Assembly: GCF_038396675.1 (NCBI RefSeq)
Contig: NC_088931.1
Span: 59,847,501-59,911,500 of the forward strand
DNA from: Hydra vulgaris
Taxonomy: Eukaryota; Cnidaria; Hydrozoa; Anthoathecata; Hydridae
Direction of reading: 5' to 3'
DNA: 64,000 nt
Shown: piece after piece, positions 63,118 to 64,000 of the stretch
How the letters are laid out: the number at the start of each line of letters is the position of its first letter
Numbering within the stretch: the first letter of the stretch is position 1
Position numbers and translations under genes: made by a program
Notes under the pieces: generated by a model
The model's input: the letters and a program-made list of their open reading frames with translations, nothing else
The model's database searches: none
Told to the model about the DNA's origin: nothing

Positions 63118-64000
63118 GTTTGTCAATTTATTTGTAAATGACAATAGTTGATGTAATAAATAGTTTTTTTTATTATTAACATTTAGCAAAATCACTTATC
63201 ACAGTAAAATAAATTTTTCAATAAAGGCATTTAATTCTTGTAATTTTTTATTTCTTGTATATCTAAATACATGTGTATTTATAAATATATATCTGAATAT
63301 ATGTATTTTTATAAATATATATCTGAATATATGTATGTTTATAAATATGTCTAAATGTATGTATATTTATTAATATATGTTTTTTTCTGATTTATATATG
63401 TGTTTTAAAACGTTTTGTATATTATCTTTTTGCTCTCTATATGTCATTTCTATATTCCTCATTTATTTTCTTTGCTTGCAACCTTGTTAGGATTTGCTAG
63501 GTCATAATTTTATGCACTATGTCATAATTTTATACAAATGGGTGGCCAAAAATAGTTTTGAAGAAAGTAATAAATTTTATTAAATTTTTTTATCTTTATA
63601 TCATTTAAGCTAACAAATTATTAACTTATTTAGTTCAAACACATGGACGGCGCTGGGTTTTGACCCAATTTTAAGAGTTTTTTTTAAAAGTACAAATTTT
63701 TTATTTTTTATTTTTATTTTATAGTTAAACTTAATGAAGGAAAAATTTTTAAGATTTGTTTTGCCCTAATGACTGTTTTTTTAGGGGACAACTCCGAACA
63801 ACTAGCCACGCCACTGATTATATTATTTATTATTAATTATATTGTTTTGTTGGAGCAGGTAACTTGTAAAGATAACCCATTGCCCTCACAGACCTAATTA
63901 GTAAAAGAGAATGTTTAAAAAACTTTCATCTAAGTAATAATTTTTCACAACTTTTACTTTTAATATTGCTTTATTTATTTCGTCAATGTTTTCATCTTCT
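63118..64000. other. WDR19 intron at the right edge
   Basis: A repeat of about 28 bp (ATATATCTGAATATATGTAT...) lies at 63250-63370. No further WDR19 exon was recognised before the window ends. Confidence 0.5.

Noticed and set aside
63640-63830. A further WDR19 exon near the right edge
   Set aside because: No frame continues the IFT144 pattern after VDEINK; the sequence looks like intron or repeat.

Overview
The window looks like a piece of a Hydra-type cnidarian genome. This is inferred from four things: the strongly A+T-rich sequence, the long (TA)n tracts, animal-type split genes with short GT-AG exons, and a dense mix of DNA transposons, LINEs, SINEs and an LTR element of kinds common in Hydra. 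Nothing bacterial was found (no operons, no ribosome-binding sites, no CRISPR array).

Two host genes can be reconstructed exon by exon. (1) RBX1/ROC1, the RING-H2 subunit of cullin-RING ubiquitin ligases, lies on the minus strand at 7233-18812. It is complete: six exons give 333 nt of coding sequence for 110 residues, with every intron in phase. (2) WDR19/IFT144, a subunit of the IFT-A ciliary transport complex, lies on the plus strand from 37812 to beyond the right edge. Sixteen exons (37812-63117) give 1125 nt, or 375 codons, in one continuous frame; they are the N-terminal WD40 region. The exon with the start codon is not identified, and the C-terminal part lies outside the window. The two genes have no evident functional link.

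Layout: 1-1700, diverged tandem repeat of about 135-140 bp; 1932-4520, hAT end, a pogo-like MITE and AT-rich spacer; 4520-6617, a Tc1-like transposon inside a (TA)n tract; 7233-18812, RBX1, whose first intron holds a LINE flanked by long inverted repeats; 19.5-22.3 kb, hAT relics; 23.7-30.6 kb, a nested block with a mariner-like gene fragment, palindromic CCCACATGGG-type arrays, a foldback structure and a P-element-like transposon; 32.5-36.5 kb, a broken LTR retrotransposon with a matching 5-bp target duplication; 36.9-37.3 kb, a mariner fossil; 37.8 kb to the end, WDR19, with introns holding a pogo-like relic (39.4-40.8), LINE copies (42-43, 45.3-48.5, 58.8-59.4), a 3.6-kb transposon of unassigned superfamily (51480-55067), two SINE copies and a hAT MITE with a perfect 8-bp target duplication.

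The best candidate for something little described is the 51480-55067 element. It has 105-bp terminal inverted repeats and a spliced, nearly intact transposase with a D, D, C-x2-H, E-like motif set, which I cannot place in a named superfamily. All element names rest on motif recognition by eye; no database search was run.
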